64,000 bases of DNA from Stutzerimonas stutzeri (lineage in GTDB: Bacteria > Pseudomonadota > Gammaproteobacteria > Pseudomonadales > Pseudomonadaceae), in NCBI RefSeq assembly GCF_002890895.1, contig NZ_POUL01000010.1, forward strand, positions 62,001 through 126,000. The letters run 5' to 3'. Position numbers and translations under genes: made by a program. The notes below the pieces were generated by a model. It saw nothing but the letters and a program-made list of their open reading frames with translations, did not search any database and was not told the DNA's origin. This document shows, one piece after another, positions 62,689 to 64,000 of the stretch (positions are counted from its first letter, which is position 1; every line of letters starts with the position of its first letter).

Positions 62689-64000
62689 ATGCACAACTGG
62701 AAAGACGCCTTGCTCGCCGCGCATGGCGGCGGATCGAAGTACAAGCTGCTGGTCACGGCCATCGCGACCGATATCGAGCGGGGTGAGCTGCAGGATGGCC
62801 AACGACTCCCAACGCAACGGCTGCTGGCCGAGCAGCTGGACATCAGCGTGCAGACGGTGACCAACGCCTACAAGGAACTGGAGCGCCAGGGCTGGGTGCG
62901 CTGCGAGGTCGGACGCGGCAGCTTTGTCAGTCGGCGTATCAGTGAGCGGGTCGCCACCTCCATGCTCGACCGCGGCGAACATTCGCTGCTCGACTTCTCC
63001 ACGGCGCGCATCGTCCGCAACGAGCGCCATGATCGCTACTGGCGGCAGGCTTGCGCAGAACTGGCTGCCGAGCACGAACAGCCTTGGATCCATGCCTGCC
63101 GGCCGATTGCCGGCTTTGAACATCACCGTGAAGCCGGGGTGCAGTGGCTCGCCGGCCTGGGCCTGTGTGTTGAACCACAGGATCTGCTGCTGACCAATGG
63201 CGCTTCCCAGGCGATCTTTCTTGCCCTTGCCTCGTTGGCCGGCCCCGATGACCTGGTGCTTTGTGAAAGCTGTACGGATCACGGCGTGATCGGTACCGCG
63301 CAGGTGTTGGGCTTCAAGCTTCAGGGCGCAGAGGCTGACCGCGACGGCCTCGATCCGGAGCATTTCGAAGACATCTGCGCCAACGAACGTGTCACCGCGT
63401 TGGTCTGCACGCCGAACCTGAACAACCCCACCAGCAGCCTGATGCCAGACAGCCGTCGGCGAGAAATTGCCGAGATCGCACGCCGCTACGGCGTCTACGT
63501 GATCGAAGACGACGTGTACGGCCCCTTGCTCGGTAACGACCGGCCGGCGCCGCCGCTGAGCCATTATCTGCCGGAGCTGGCCTTCTATTGCACCAGTCTG
63601 ACCAAGTCCGTACTGACAGGCTTGCGCCTCGGCTACCTGGCGATGCCTCGGCGGTTGGCGTTGCGCACCGAGAGCATTTTCAGGGTGAACAGCTGGATGG
63701 CAGCACCCCTGCTTGGCGAGATCGCGACGCGCTGGATCGAGCGTGGCCGCGCCGAGGAGCTGGTGAGCCTGCAGCGGGAGCTGATCGCGGCTCGGCAGGC
63801 TGCGGTGAGCGCCGAACTGGGCGATTACCTGCGCGGCAGCCATCCGGCTTCGCTCAGTGCCTGGCTGGATGTTCCCGAGCACTGGGATCTCGACGCCCTG
63901 CAGCACGAGTTGCGCGCGCGCGGTATAGCGCTGACGCTGCCTGATCCGTTCCTTCCGCCCGGCAGCCAAAGGCCCAGAGCCATGCGCCTATGCATCGGCG
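62689..64000 (+). CDS. enuR: MocR-type (GntR/aminotransferase) regulator, EnuR-like, C-terminus cut by window edge
   Basis: 437 codons are present and the frame is open at the right edge. The N-terminal GntR-type winged helix (QDGQRLPTQRLLAEQLDISV, TVTNAYKELERQGWVRCEVG, RGSFVSRR) is joined to a type I aminotransferase-like domain with the PLP-lysine Lys 306 in CTSLTKSVLTGLRLGYLAMP. Regulators of this kind (EnuR/EhuR) control ectoine uptake and breakdown, sensing an ectoine-derived metabolite bound to PLP. The ATG at 62689 has GGAGGTGG upstream. Divergence from an EhuB-like operon supports the identity; other MocR functions are not excluded by sequence. Confidence 0.85.
   Translation, partial: MHNWKDALLAAHGGGSKYKLLVTAIATDIERGELQDGQRLPTQRLLAEQLDISVQTVTNAYKELERQGWVRCEVGRGSFVSRRISERVATSMLDRGEHSLLDFSTARIVRNERHDRYWRQACAELAAEHEQPWIHACRPIAGFEHHREAGVQWLAGLGLCVEPQDLLLTNGASQAIFLALASLAGPDDLVLCESCTDHGVIGTAQVLGFKLQGAEADRDGLDPEHFEDICANERVTALVCTPNLNNPTSSLMPDSRRREIAEIARRYGVYVIEDDVYGPLLGNDRPAPPLSHYLPELAFYCTSLTKSVLTGLRLGYLAMPRRLALRTESIFRVNSWMAAPLLGEIATRWIERGRAEELVSLQRELIAARQAAVSAELGDYLRGSHPASLSAWLDVPEHWDLDALQHELRARGIALTLPDPFLPPGSQRPRAMRLCIG

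Overview
The window is about 64 kb of high-GC chromosomal DNA from a gammaproteobacterium of the Pseudomonas/Stutzerimonas (P. stutzeri) type. The main evidence is the gene order around the replication origin, rpmH-rnpA-yidD-yidC-mnmE on one strand and dnaA-dnaN-recF-gyrB on the other, together with protein lengths and motifs that fit pseudomonads. The likely origin lies between rpmH and dnaA (about 44.1-44.5 kb). A second cluster of DnaA-box-like sites lies between mnmE and mnmG. Four ParB-binding (parS) sites are recognisable. No tRNA, rRNA, CRISPR array or intact insertion sequence was found.

Left part (1-23.7 kb), mostly accessory. It starts with a TonB-dependent receptor truncated by the window edge and preceded by a Zur-like palindrome. 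A PH-domain protein, a decayed malonate decarboxylase gene (mdcA), a YqaA-type membrane protein, a stand-alone phnN and two small genes follow. Next is a TAXI-TRAP transporter (binding protein, fused permease, DUF1850 protein) with three RNA-type stem-loops between the first two genes. An iron-uptake locus comes next: ECF sigma factor, FecR-type anti-sigma factor, STN-containing TonB receptor and PepSY membrane protein, the same order as the fox (ferrioxamine) locus. Small genes and a CobW-type GTPase lead to a four-gene bacteriophytochrome operon: phytochrome kinase, single-domain response regulator, REC-PAS-PAS-kinase-REC hybrid and heme oxygenase.

Core (23.7-50.7 kb). On the minus strand are glmU-glmR-glmS for amino-sugar and cell-wall precursor synthesis, the full F1Fo ATP synthase operon atpIBEFHAGDC, the partition genes parA-parB with rsmG and mnmG, and mnmE-yidC-yidD-rnpA-rpmH. 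On the plus strand are dnaA-dnaN-recF-gyrB. ParA and ParB are the partners of the parS sites.

Right part (50.7-64 kb). An ahpF gene without a neighbouring ahpC sits between gyrB and plsC. Then come plsC, gmhB, glyS and glyQ (minus), tag, lpxL and a PilZ gene (plus), and a TPR gene (minus). The window ends with an ABC transporter closely resembling the ectoine/hydroxyectoine uptake system EhuABCD, divergent from a MocR/GntR-type regulator (EnuR-like) that runs off the right edge. Catabolic genes for ectoine would be expected just beyond.
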